Of a stretch of DNA of 64,000 bases, positions 26,574 through 39,877 are shown one piece after another. The stretch's first letter is position 1. Every line of letters starts with the position of its first letter. The position numbers were made by a program, and so were the translations under genes. The notes below the pieces were generated by a model, which ran no database searches, had not been told where the DNA came from, and saw only the letters and a program-made list of their open reading frames with translations. The stretch is from Cinnamomum chago. Taxonomy: Eukaryota; Streptophyta; Magnoliopsida; Laurales; Lauraceae. The stretch covers positions 60,818,501 to 60,882,500 of the forward strand of contig CP142457.1 in NCBI GenBank assembly GCA_038049695.1. Reading direction: 5' to 3'.

Positions 26574-29234
26574 GTCCGAACAAAGGTGGAACCGGACTCG
26601 GACCCAATTACTTATCGGGGTATGATTAAGGTCCTAGATCCGGTTTTAACGGGTCGGAACCTCCGGGTAATCGGAGAATCTGGGGCTCATTTACATCCTT
26701 AGTCGTACGCCAGCTCAACTGTGAGAAGTCATGGGTTTGAGTCCTCACATCACTGCTCCCTCCCTCCCTCATAAGTACATCTATATATATTTTGGCCGAA
26801 CGGGGATTCCGGATCTCAAGCACTGTGTGCAAATAAATAAAGAAAGAAACCCGAGTACTGCCCATCTATTAATAACTAAACCCCATACCCAAAGCCCAAT
26901 CAATGAGCTCACTTACAAACAAAGAAAACACTCTTCTTCTTAAGAGAAGAAATAAAAATGCTACTCTCTGACCTTTTAATTCTACTACATCCTAAATGTT
27001 GTTCTCTCTTATATTGACCATTTACTTCTTTTAAAAGGAAAAATAAATTTACTATTTATTGTATGTTTATTATGATTTGATATTATTTCATCCAATTGTT
27101 ATTCACACATGTCCATCTATCATTTCGTGAACCAAGCCCCGACCCGTGACCCGCAATAAGGTAAAAGAAGGCTAAAAAACCGGTTTTTGATATTTCCACC
27201 GTATGTATCCGCGGTATAACTGAAGTTTCCAGATTTCCTCCTCTCAGAGAGGAGGAAAACTGGAAAATGCGAGTTTACCGCCGATGGAAGCAGCTGTAAA
27301 GCTTAGTGAGTGTCCAAATAAAGTCGCAAGGCCTTTATATTTCAAATTATCAGAAAAGGAGGAAAAAAAGGCTAAAAAATCGGTTTTCAATATTTCCGCC
27401 AAGATATACTTGCAATTTCCGGTTTTCCTCTTCTTAGAGAGGAGGAAATCTGGAAAGTAACGAGTTTACCGCCGATTTAAGCAGCGGTAAAGCTGAGTGA
27501 GTGTCCAAATAAAGTTGCAAGGCCTTTTCTTTTCCAATTAACATAAAATAGAATGAAAGAATCGATAGTTGCATTTTTTCTTGTTTCCCATATCTAGTGA
27601 ATCCCCATATAATATGAATAAAGAGAAACAAATCACACAAGCTGACTTTGACAATTGACACATGTTGAATTCAATTTCTTGTTTTTCATATAAATATGCT
27701 TTCCTCATAAATAAAAGTAGAAATATATAAACTGTCATCAAATATCATCCCCATAATTAAAGAATAAAATCCGAGATATATATCAAGTTATTAAAGCAAT
27801 TTGCTCCTGTCTACAACTCCATCCTTAAATCTTTCATCACTCGTAGCTTTTAATGATCATCGGTGTGATTCACTTGATAATAAATTCTTAAAAATTCAAT
27901 TCCATGCAAACAGAGGGGCCCTTAAGAGAGCACATTTGTGAAAGGGAATTTAAAAGCATTGAGTGTTATCACGTATCTAATCTAGAGCAATGACATAAAA
28001 GGTTTTGCAATCTTGAAGTCAACATCTAAACTTTATTTTTGTTGACATGCTTAGATTTGAAACTCTCGGGACCTAGCCAGAAAGCCGAACGACTGATGGA
28101 ACTGGTCAAATCGAGCTCGATAACTATTTAGGACCGTAGCACAACACCACACGGTCGCATATATGCACAGAAAGGCAGTGATGTGTCGACTTCTACGACA
28201 TGTTTGTAGGGTTGCAAACGGAACGGTTCCGGATCGGAACTATAGTGGATTCGGACCCGTTTGTGAATAACGGTTCCGGTTCTGAATCCGGTTTTGACTC
28301 GTAACTTGTTTAGTTGGTTCCAGACCCAGCTTCGATAGGAAAACCGGACCCGGGTGTACCTAGAGGACCGGAATCCTGTTCCAAAATCGATTTTGATTTA
28401 TCTTTATTCTTCATTTTTCCTAAAATAAGCATATCATTAAAATTATAACAGTGCGCCAAGTCTACTGCCGCTAATATTGTGCGTAAAAATGTCAAAAAAA
28501 GAGTTAATTTTGATGTACAATTTGCAATATCAAATGCTCATATGCCGGGTCCCGGGTCCACAGGTCGGAACCTATATTGACCCGGTCCCGTTTATCAATC
28601 GGAATCTAAATTAGGTTCCTGACCCGGACCCGTTTATGAAACGGAACCTAAAATAGGTTCCAGACCAAATTTTTTACAGGTCGGAACTTCTGGGTAATCA
28701 GATAATCGGATACCCGTTTGGAACCCTACATGTTTGTGAGTATAGGCTTTTTTTTTTGTCAGGTTGAGATGAAGGTTCTGCTGGTCTCACGTACATTCTC
28801 GATCGAAGACATTAGGATCTCTGGTTTTTTATGGTAACAATTCTGCACCCTGTATGTCAGAGTCAATAATCTCGTAGAATCAAAGATATATTTAGTTTGG
28901 AGATTTCTCGGGAAATCTAGGCTGTGCATGGCCATGAGATACTCAAGGACATACATAATTGTCATGGGCTGCATTCTCACTATAGGACTAGCAAAAACGA
29001 TGTGCAATGCATGGGCTAAATAACAAGTGAAATAAGAAAGAGTAGGTGGAACCGGATCCGGACCCGGAACCGTTTCGGAACCGATTCCATGGCTCAGGAA
29101 CCGGAACCAGAACAGTATATGGGACGGCTCTATATCCAGGCCCGGGTCTAGGTAGAGAATGATATTAAAAAAAATATGTTTTATAGGAGAGATTTTAGAA
29201 AATTGAGGTAATATGTTGGGTATCGGGTCCACGG
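26574..29234 (+). repeat. Satellite unit 11 (C type)
   Basis: A 2,661-bp unit. Its first half is a near-copy of unit 10. After about 28,040 it acquires its own variants, such as AAGCATATC near 28428, CCTATATTGACCC near 28570 and GGCTGTGCATGG near 28920. Confidence 0.9.
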
Positions 29235-31895
29235 GTCCGAACAAAGGTGGAACCGGACTCGGACCCAATTACTTATCGGGGTATGATTAAGGACCTAGAT
29301 CCGGTTTTAACGGGTCGGAACCTCCGGGTAATCGGAGAATCTGGGGCTCATTTACATCCTTAGTCGTACGCCAGCTCAATTGTGAGAAGTCATGGGTTTG
29401 AGTCCTCACATCACTGCTCCCTCCCTCCCTCATAAGTACATCTATATATATTTTGGCCGAACGGGGATTCCGGATCTCAAGCACTGTGTGCAAATAAATA
29501 AAGAAAGAAACCCGAGTACTGCCCATCTATTAATAACTAAACCCCATACCCAAAGCCCAATCAATGAGCTCACTTACAAACAAAGAAAACACTCTTCTTC
29601 TTAAGAGAAGAAATAAAAATGCTACTCTCTGACCTTTTGATTCTACTACATCCTAAATGTTGTTCTCTCTTATATTGACCATTTACTTCTTTTAAAAGGA
29701 AAAATAAATTTACTATTTATTGTATGTTTATTATGATTTGATATTATTTCATCCAATTGTTATTCACACATGTCCATCTATCATTTCGTGAACCAAGCCC
29801 CGACCCGTGACCCGCAATAAGGTAAAAGAAGGCTAAAAAACCGGTTTTTTATATTTCCACCGTATGTATCCGCGGTATACCTGAAGTTTCCAGATTTCCT
29901 CCTCTCAGAGAGGAGGAAACTGGAAAATGCGAGTTTACCGCCGATGGAAGCAGCTGTAAAGCTTAGTGAGTGTCCAAATAAAGTCGCAAGGCCTTTATAT
30001 TTCAAATTATCAGAAAAGGAGGAAAAAAAAGGATAAAAAATCGGTTTTCAATATTTCCGCCGCGATATACTTGCAATTTCCGGTTTTCCTCCTCTTAGAG
30101 AGGAGGAAATCTGGAAAGTAACGAGTTTACCGCCGATTTAAGCAGCGGTAAAGCTGAGTGAGTGTCCAAATAAAGTTGCAAGGCCTTTTCTTTTCCAATT
30201 AACATAAAATAGAATGAAAGAATCGATAGTTGCATTTTTTCTTGTTTCCCATATCTAGTGAATCCCCATATAATATGAATAAAGAGAAACAAATCACACA
30301 AGCTGACTTTGACAATTGACACATGTTGAATTCAATTTCTTGTTTTTCATATAAATATGCTGTCCTCATAAATAAAAGTAGAAATATATAAACTGTCATC
30401 AAATATCATCCCCATAATTAAAGAATAAAATCCGAGATATATATCAAGTTATTAAAGCAATTTGCTCCTGTCTACAACTCCATCCTTAAATCTTTCATCA
30501 CTCGTAGCTTTTAATGATCATCGGTGTGATTCACTTGATAATAAATTCTTAAAAATTCAATTCCATGCAAACAGAGGGGCCCTTAAGAGAGCACATTTGT
30601 GAAAGGGAATTTAAAAGCATTGAGTGTTATCACGTATCTAATCTAGAGCAATGACATAAAAGGTTTTGCAATCTTGAAGTCAACATCTAAACTTTATTTT
30701 TGTTGACATGCTTAGATTTGAAACTCTCGTGACCTAGCCAGAAAGCCGAACGACAGATGGAACTGGTCAAATCGAGCTCGATAACTATTTAGGACCGTAG
30801 CACAACACCACACGGTCGCATATATGCACAGAAAGGCAGTGATGTGTCGACTTCTACGACATGTTTGTAGGGTTGCAAACGGAACGGTTCCGGATCGGAA
30901 CTATAGTGGATTCGGACCCGTTTGTGAATAACGGTTCCGGTTCTGAATCCGGTTTTGACTCGTAACTTGTTTAGTTGGTTCCAGACCCAGCTTCGATAGG
31001 AAAACCGGACCCGGGTGTACCTAGAGGACCGGAATCCTGTTCCAAAATCGATTCTGATTTATCTTTATTCTTCATTTTTCCTAAAATAAGCGTATCATTA
31101 AAATTATAACAGTGCGCCAAGTCTACTGCCGCTAATATTGTGCGTAAAAATGTCAAAAAAAGAGTTAATTTTGATGTACAATTTGCAATATCAAATGCTC
31201 ATATGCCGGGTCCCGGGTCCACAGGTCGGAACCTATATGGACCCGGTCCCGTTTATCAATCGGAATCTAAATTAGGTTCCTGACCCGGACCCGTTTATGA
31301 AACGGAACCTAAAATAGGTTCCAGACCAAATTTTTTACAGGTCGGAACTTCTGGGTAATCAGATAATCGGATACCCGTTTGGAACCCTACATGTTTGTGA
31401 GTATAGGCTTTTTTTTTTGTCCGGTTGAAATGAAGGTTCTGCTAGTCTCACGTACATTCTCGATCGAAGACATTAGGATCTCTGGTTTTTTATGGTAACA
31501 ATTATGCACCCTGTATGTCAGAGTCAATACTCTCGTAGAATCAAAGATATATTTAGTTTGGAGATTTCTCGGGAAATCTAGGTTGTGCATGGCCATGAGA
31601 TACTCAAAGACATACATAATTGTCATGGGCTGCATTCTCACTATAGGACTAGCAAAAACGATGTGCAATGCATGGGCTAAATAACAAGTGAAATAAGAAA
31701 GAGTAGGTGGAACCGGATCCGGACCCGGAACCGTTTCGGAACCGATTCCATGGCTCAGGAACCGGAACCAGAACAGTATATGGGACGGCTCTATATCCAG
31801 GCCCGGGTCTAGGTAGAGAATGATACTAAAAAAAATATGTTTTGTAGGAGAGATTTTAGAAAATTGAGGTAATATGTTGGGTATCGGGTCCACGG
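29235..31895 (+). repeat. Satellite unit 12 (C type)
   Basis: A 2,661-bp unit. It shares the CCCAATTACTTATCGGGGTA start with units 10 and 11. Near its end it has TTTTGTAGGAGAG, a variant that recurs two units later near 37,160. Confidence 0.9.
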
Positions 31896-34556
31896 GTCCG
31901 AACCATGGTGGAACCGGACTCGGACCCATTTACTTATCGGGGCATGATTAAGGACCTAGATCCGGTTTTAACGGGTCGGAACCTCCGGGTAATCGGAGAA
32001 TCTGGGGCTCATTTACATCCTTAGTCGTACGCCAGCTCAACTGTGAGAAGTCATGGGTTTGAGTCCTCACATCACTGCTCCCTCCCTCCCTCATAAGTAC
32101 ATCTATATATATTTTGGCCGAACGGGGATTCCGGATCTCAAGCACTGTGTGCAAATAAATAAAGAAAAAAACCCGAGTACTGCCCATCTATTAATAACTA
32201 AACCCCATACCCAAAGCCCAATCAATGAGCTCACTTACAAACAAAGAAAACACTCTTCTTCTTAAGAGAAGAAATAAAAATGCTACTCTCTGACCTTTTG
32301 ATTCTACTACATCCTAAATGTTGTTCTCTCTTATATTGACCATTTACTTCTTTTAAAAGGAAAAATAAATTTACTATTTATTGTATGTTTATTATGATTT
32401 GATATTATTTCATCCAATTGTTATTCACACATGTCCATCTATCATTTCGTGAACCAAGCCCCGACCCGTGACCCGCAATAAGGTAAAAGAAGGCTAAAAA
32501 ACCGGTTTTTGATATTTCCACCGTATGTATCCGCGGTATACCTGAAGTTTCCAGATTTCCTCCTCTCAGAGAGGAGGAAAACTGGAAAATGCGAGTTTAC
32601 CGCCGATGGAAGCAGCTGTAAAGCTTAGTGAGTGTCCAAATAAAGTCGCAAGGCCTTTATATTTCAAATTATCAGAAAAGGAGGAAAAAAAAGGCTAAAA
32701 AATCGGTTTTCAATATTTCCGCCGCGATATACTTGCAATTTCCTGTTTTCCTCCTCTTAGAGAGGAGGAAATCTGGAAAGTAACGAGTTTACCGCCGATT
32801 TAAGCAGCGGTAAAGCTGAGTGAGTGTCCAAATAAAGTTGCAAGGCCTTTTCTTTTCCAATTAACATAAAATAGAATAAAAGAATCGATAGTTGCATTTT
32901 TTCTTGTTTCCCATATCTAGTGAATCCCCATATAATATGAATAAAGAGAAACAAATCACCCAAGCTGACTTTGACAATTGACACATGTTGAATTCAATTT
33001 CTTGTTTTTCATATAAATGTGCTTTCCTCATAAATAAAAGTAGAAATATATAAACTGTCATCAAATATCATCCCCATAATTAAAGAATAAAATCCGAGAT
33101 ATATATCAAGTTATTAAAGCAATTTGCTCCTGTCTACAACTCCATCCTTAAATCTTTCATCACTCGTAGCTTTTAATGATCATCGGTGTGATTCACTTGA
33201 TAATAAATTCTTAAAAATTCAATTCCATGCAAACAGAGGGGCCCTTAAGAGAGCACATTTGTGAAAGGGAATTTAAAAGCATTGAGTGTTATCACGTATC
33301 TAATCTAGAGCAATGAGATAAAAGGTTTTGCAATCTTGAAGTCAACATCTAAACTTTATTTTTGTTGACATGCTTAGATTTGAAACTCTCGGGACCTAGC
33401 CAGAAAGCCGAACGACTGATGGAACTGGTCAAATCGAGCTCGATAACTATTTAGGACCGTAGCACAACACCACACGGTCGCATATATGCACAGAAAGGCA
33501 GTGATGTGTCGACTTCTACGACATGTTTGCAGGGTTGCAAACGGAACGGTTCCGGATCGGAACTATAGTGGATTCGGACCCGTTTGTGAATAACGGTTCC
33601 GGTTCTGAATCCGGTTTTGACTCGTAACTTGTTTAGTTGGTTCCAGACCCAGCTTCGATAGGAAAACCGGACCCGGGTGTACCTAGAGGACCGGATTCCT
33701 GTTCCAAAATCGATTCTGATTTATCTTTATTCTTCATTTTTCCTAAAATAAGCGTATCATTAAAATTATAACAGTGCGCCAAGTCTACTGCCGCTAATAT
33801 TGTGCGTAAAAATGTCAAAAAAAGAGTTAATTTTGATGTACAATTTGCAATATCAAATGCTCATATGCCGGGTCCCGGGTCCACAGGTCGGAACCTATAT
33901 GGACCCGGTCCCGTTTATCAATCGGAATCTAAATTAGGTTCCTGACCCGGACCCGTTTATGAAACGGAACCTAAAATAGGTTCCAGACCAAATTTTTTAC
34001 AGGTCGGAACTTCTGGGTAATCAGATAATCGGATACCCGTTTGGAACCCTACATGTTTGTGAGTATAGGCTTTTTTTTTTGTCAGGTTCAGATGAAGGTT
34101 TTGCTGGTCTCACGTACATTCTCGATCGAAGACATTAGGATCTCTGGTTTTTTATGGTAACAATTCTGCACCCTGTATGTCAGAGTCAATAATCTCGTAG
34201 AATCAAAGATATATTTAGTTTGGAGATTTCTCGGGAAATCTAGGTTGTGCATGGCCATGAGATACTCAAAGACATACATAATTGTCATGGGCTGCATTCT
34301 CACTATAGGACTAGCAAAAACGATGTGCAATGCATGGGCTAAATAACAAGTGAAATAAGAAAGAGTAGGTGGAACCGGATCCGGACCCGGAACCGTTTCG
34401 GAACCGATTCCATGGCACAGGAACCGGAACCAGAACAGTATATGGGACGGCTCTATATCCAGGCCCGGGTCTAGGTAGAGAATGATACTAAAAAAATATG
34501 TTTTATAGGAGAGATTTTAGAAAATTGAGGTAATATGTTGGGTATCGGGTCCACGG
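31896..34556 (+). repeat. Satellite unit 13 (C type)
   Basis: A 2,661-bp unit opening with GAACCATGGTGG, a variant shared with unit 15 but not unit 14. It also carries AGAATAAAAG near 32873 and AAATGTGCTTTCC near 33016, both shared with unit 16. Confidence 0.9.
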
Positions 34557-37217
34557 GTCCGAACCAAGGTGGAACAGGACTCGGACCCATTTACTTATCG
34601 GGGCATGATTAAGGACCTAGATCCGGTTCTAACGGGTCGGAACCTTCGGGTAATCGGAGAATCTGGGGCTCATTTACATCCTTAGTCGTACGCCAGCTCA
34701 ACTGTGAGAAGTCATGGGTTTGAGTCCTCACATCACTGCTCCCTCCCTCCCTCATAAGTACATCTATATATATTTTGGCCGAACGGGGATTCCGGATCTC
34801 AAGCACTGTGTGCAAATAAATAAAGAAAAAAACCCGAGTACTGCCCATCTATTAATAACTAAACCCCATACCCAAAGCCCAATCAATGACCTCACTTACA
34901 AACAAAGAAAACACTCTTCTTCTAAAGAGAAGAAATAAAAATGCTACTCTCTGACCTTTTGATTCTACTACATCCTAAATGTTGTTCTCTCTTATATTGA
35001 CCATTTACTTCTTTTAAATGGAAAAATAAATTTACTATTTATTGTATGTTTATTATGATTTGATATTATTTCATCCAATTGTTATTCACACATGTCCATC
35101 TATCATTTCGTGAACCAAGCCCCGACCCGTGACCCGCAATAAGGTAAAAGAAGGCTAAAAAACCGGTTTTTGATATTTCCACCGTATGTATCCGCGGTAT
35201 ACCTGAAGTTTCAAGATTTCCTCCTCTCAGAGAGGAGGAAAACTGGAAAATGCGAGTTTACCGCCGATGGAAGCAGCTGTAAAGCTTAGTGAGTGTCCAA
35301 ATAAAGTCGCAAGGCCTTTATATTTCAAATTATCAGAAAAGGAGAAAAAAAAGGCTAAAAAATCGGTTTTCAATATTTCCGCCGCGATATACTTGCAATT
35401 TCCGGTTTTCCTCCTCTTAGAGAGGAGGAAATCTGGAAAGTAACGAGTTTACCGCCGATTTAAGCAGCGGTAAAGCTGAGTGAGTGTCCAAATAAAGTTG
35501 CAAGGCCTTTTCTTTTCCAATTAACATAAAATAGAATGAAAGAATCGATAGTTGCATTTTTTCTTGTTTCCCATATCTAGTGAATCCCCATATAATATGA
35601 ATAAAGAGAAACAAATCACCCAAGCTGACTTTGACAATTGACACATGTTGAATTCAATTTCTTGTTTTTCATATAAATATGCTTTCCTCATAAATAAAAG
35701 TAGAAATATATAAACTGTCATCAAATATCATCCCCATAATTAAAGAATAAAATCCGAGATATATATCAAGTTATTAAAGCAATTTGCTCCTGTCTACAAC
35801 TCCATCCTTAAATCTTTCATCACTCGTAGCTTTTAATGATCATCGGTGTGATTCACTTGATAATAAATTCTTAAAAATTCAATTCCATGCAAACAGAGGG
35901 GCCCTTAAGAGAGCACATTTGTGAAAGGGAATTTAAAAGCATTGAGTGTTATCACGTATCTAATCTAGAGCAATGAGATAAAAGGTTTTGCAATCTTGAA
36001 GTCAACATCTAAACTTTATTTTTGTTGACATGCTTAGATTTGAAACTCTCGGGACCTAGCCAGAAAGCCGAACGACTGATGGAACTGGTCAAATCGAGCT
36101 CGATAACTATTTTGGACCGTAGCACAACACCACACGGTCGCATATATGCACAGAAAGGCAGTGATGTGTCGACTTCTACGACATGTTTGCAGGGTTGCAA
36201 ACGGAACGGTTCCGGATCGGAACTATAGTGGATTCGGACCCGTTTGTGAATAACGGTTCCGGTTCTGAATCCGGTTTTGACTCGTAACTTGTTTAGTTGG
36301 TTCCAGACCCAGCTTCGATAGGAAAACCGGACCCGGGTGTACCAAGAGGACCGGAATCCTGTTCCAAAATCGATTCTGATTTATCTTTATTCTTCATTTT
36401 TCCTAAAATAAGCGTATCATTAAAATTATAACAGTGCGCCAAGTCTACTGCCGCTAATATTGTGCGTAAAAATGTAAAAAAAAGAGTTAATTTTGATGTA
36501 CAATTTGCAATATCAAATGCTCATATGCCGGGTCCCGGGTCCACAGGTCGGAACCTATATGGACCCGGTCCCGTTTATCAATCGGAATCTAAATTAGGTT
36601 CCTGACCCGGACCCGTTTATGAAACGGAACCTAAAATAGGTTCGAGACCAAATTTTTTACAGGTCGGAACTTCTGGGTAATCAGATAATCGGATACCCGT
36701 TTGGAACCCTACATGTTTGTGAGTATAGGCTTTTTTTTTTGTCAGGTTGAGATGAAGGTTCTGCTGGTCTCACGTACATTCTCGATCGAAGACATTAGGA
36801 TCTCTGGTTTTTTATGGTAACAATTCTGCACCCTGTATGTCAGAGTCAATAATCTCGTAGAATCAAAGATATATTTAGTTTGGAGATTTCTCGGGAAATC
36901 TAGGTTGTGCATGGCCATGAGATACTCAAAGACATACATAATTGTCATGGGCTGCATTCTCACTATAGGACTAGCAAAAACGATGTGCAATGCATGGGCT
37001 AAATAACAAGTGAAATCAGAAAGAGTAGGTGGAACCGGATCCGGACCCGGAACCGTTTCGGAACCGATTCCATGGCTCAGGAACCGGAACCAGAACAATA
37101 TATGGGACGGCTCTATATCCAGGCCCGGGTCTAGGTAGAGAATGATATTTAAAAAAATATGTTTTGTAGGAGAGATTTTAGAAAATTGAGGTAATATGTT
37201 GGGTATCGGGTCCACGG
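34557..37217 (+). repeat. Satellite unit 14 (C type)
   Basis: A 2,661-bp unit opening with GGTGGAACAGGACTCGG, shared with unit 16. It shares TGTTTGCAGGGTTGC near 36184 with unit 13. Private changes are AATGACCTCAC near 34885 and CTTCTAAAGAGAAG near 34919. Confidence 0.9.
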
Positions 37218-39877
37218 GTCCGAACCATGGTGGAACCGGACTCGGACCCATTTACTTATCGGGGCATGATTAAGGACCTAGATCCGGTTTTAACGGGTCG
37301 GAACCTCCGGGTAATCGGAGAATCTGGGGCTCATTTACATCCTTAGTCGTACGCCAGCTCAACTGTGAGAAGTCATGGGTTTGAGTCCTCACATCACTGC
37401 TCCCTCCCTCCCTCATAAGTACATCTATATATATTTTGGCCGAACGGGGATTCCGGATCTCAAGCACTGTGTGCAAATAAATAAAGAAAAAAACCCGAGT
37501 ACTGCCCATCTATTAATAACTAAACCCCATACCCAAAGCCCAATCAATGAGCTCACTTACAAACAAAGAAAACACTCTTCTTCTTAAGAGAAGAAATAAA
37601 AATGCTACTCTCTGACCTTTTGATTCTACTACATCCTAAATGTTGTTCTCTCTTATATTGACCATTTACTTCTTTTAAAAGGAAAAATAAATTTACTATT
37701 TATTGTATGTTTATTATGATTTGATATTATTTCATCCAATTGTTATTCACACATGTCCATCTATCATTTCGTGAACCAAGCCCCGACCCGTGACCCGCAA
37801 TAAGGTAAAAGAAGGCTAAAAAATCGGTTTTTGATATTTCCACCGTATGTATCCGCGGTATACCTGAAGTTTCCAGATTTCCTCCTCTCAAAGAGGAGGA
37901 AAACTGGAGAATGCGAGTTTACCGCCGATGGAAGCAGCTGTAAAGCTTAGTGAGTGTCCAAATAAAGTCGCAAGGCCTTTATATTTCAAATTATCAGAAA
38001 AGGAGGAAAAAAAAGGCTAAAAAATCGGTTTTCAATATTTCCGCCGCGATATACTTGCAATTTTCGGTTTTCCTCCTCTTAGAGAGGAGGAAATCTGGAA
38101 AGTAACGAGTTTACCGCAGATTTAAGCAGCGGTAAAGCTGAGTGAGTGTCCAAATAAAGCTGCAAGGCCTTTTCTTTTCCAATTAACATAAAATAGAATG
38201 AAAGAATCGATAGTTGCATTTTTTCTTGTTTCCCATATCTAGTGAATCCCCATATAATATGAATAGAGAGAAACAAATCACACAAGCTGACTTTGACAAT
38301 TGACACATGTTGAATTAAATTTCTTGTTTTTCATATAAATATGCTTTCCTCATAAATAAAAGTAGAAATATATAAACTGTCATCAAATATCATCCCCATA
38401 ATTAAAGAATAAAATCCGAGATATATATCAAGTTATTAAAGCAATTTGCTCCTGTCTACAACTCCATCCTTAAATCTTTCATCACTCGTAGCTTTTAATG
38501 ATCATCGGTGTGATTCACTTGATAATAAATTCTTAAAAATTCAATTCCATGCAAACAGAGGGGCCCTTAAGAGAGCACATTTGTGAAAGGGAATTTAAAA
38601 GCATTGAGTGTTATCACGTATCTAATCTAGAGCAATGAGATAAAAGGTTTTGCAATCTTGAAGTCAACATCTAAACTTTATTTTTGTTGACATGCTTAGA
38701 TTTGAAACTCTCGGGACCTAGCCAGAAAGCCGAACGACTGATGGAACTGGTCAAATCGAGCTCGATAACTATTTAGGACCGTAGCACAACACCACACGGT
38801 CGCATATATGCACAGAAAGGCAGTGATGTGTCGACTTCTACGACATGTTTGTAGGGTTGCAAACGGAACGGTTCCGGATCGGAACTATAGTGGATTCGGA
38901 CCCGTTTGTGAATAACGGTTCCGGTTCTGAATCCGGTTTTGACTCGTAACTTGTTTAGTTGGTTCCAGACCCAGCTTCGATAGGAAAACCGGACCCGGGT
39001 GTACCTAGAGGACCGGATTCCTGTTCCAAAATCGATTCTGATTTATCTTTATTCTTCATTTTTCCTAAAATAAGCGTATCATTAAAATTATAACAGTGCG
39101 CCAAGTCTACTGCCGCTAATATTGTGCGTAAAAATGTAAAAAAAAGAGTTAATTTTGATGTACAATATGCAATATCAAATGCTCATATGCCGGGTCCCGG
39201 GTCCACAGGTCGGAACCTATATGGACCCGGTCCCGTTTATCAATCGGAATCTAAATTAGGTTCCTTACCCGGACCCGTTTATGAAACGGAACCTAAAATA
39301 GGTTCCAGACCAAATTTTTTACAGGTCGGAACTTCATGGTAATCTGATAATCGGATACCCGTTTGGAACCCTACATGTTTGTGAGTATAGGCTTTTTTTT
39401 TGTCAGGTTGAGATGAAGGTTCTGCTGGTCTCACGTACATTCTCGATCGAAGACATTAGGATCTCTGGTTTTTTATGGTAACAATTCTGCACCCTGTATG
39501 TCAGAGTCAATAATCTCGTAGAATCAAAGATATATTTAGTTTGGAGATTTCTCGGGAAATCTAGGTTGTGCATGGCCATGAGATACTCAAAGACATACAT
39601 AATTGTCATGGGCTGCATTCTCACTATAGGACTAGCAAAAACGATGTGCAATGCATGGGCTAAATAGCAAGTGAAATAAGAAAGAGTAGGTGGAACCGGA
39701 TCCGGACCCGGAACCGTTTCGGAACCGATTCCATGGCTCAGGAACCGGAACCAGAACAGTATATGGGACGGCTCTATATCCAGGCCCGGGTCTAGGTAGA
39801 GAATGATACTAAAAAAATATGTTTTATAGGAGAGATTTTAGAAAATTGAGGTAATATGTTGGGTATCGGGTCCACGG
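37218..39877 (+). repeat. Satellite unit 15 (C type)
   Basis: A 2,660-bp unit opening with the GAACCATGGTGG variant of unit 13. The first palindrome here has one arm mutated (CTCTCAAAGAGG near 37887), so its symmetry is reduced. CTTCATGGTAATCTG near 39332 is private to this unit. Confidence 0.9.

Noticed and set aside
31387..31929. 180-codon open frame on the minus strand in the satellite (169 codons in several other units)
   Set aside because: It crosses a unit boundary, has no recognisable domain, is broken by frameshifts in about half of the units (for example near 20,950 and 34,090), and its end depends on poly(T) length. It behaves as a chance frame in GGTCC-rich repeat DNA.
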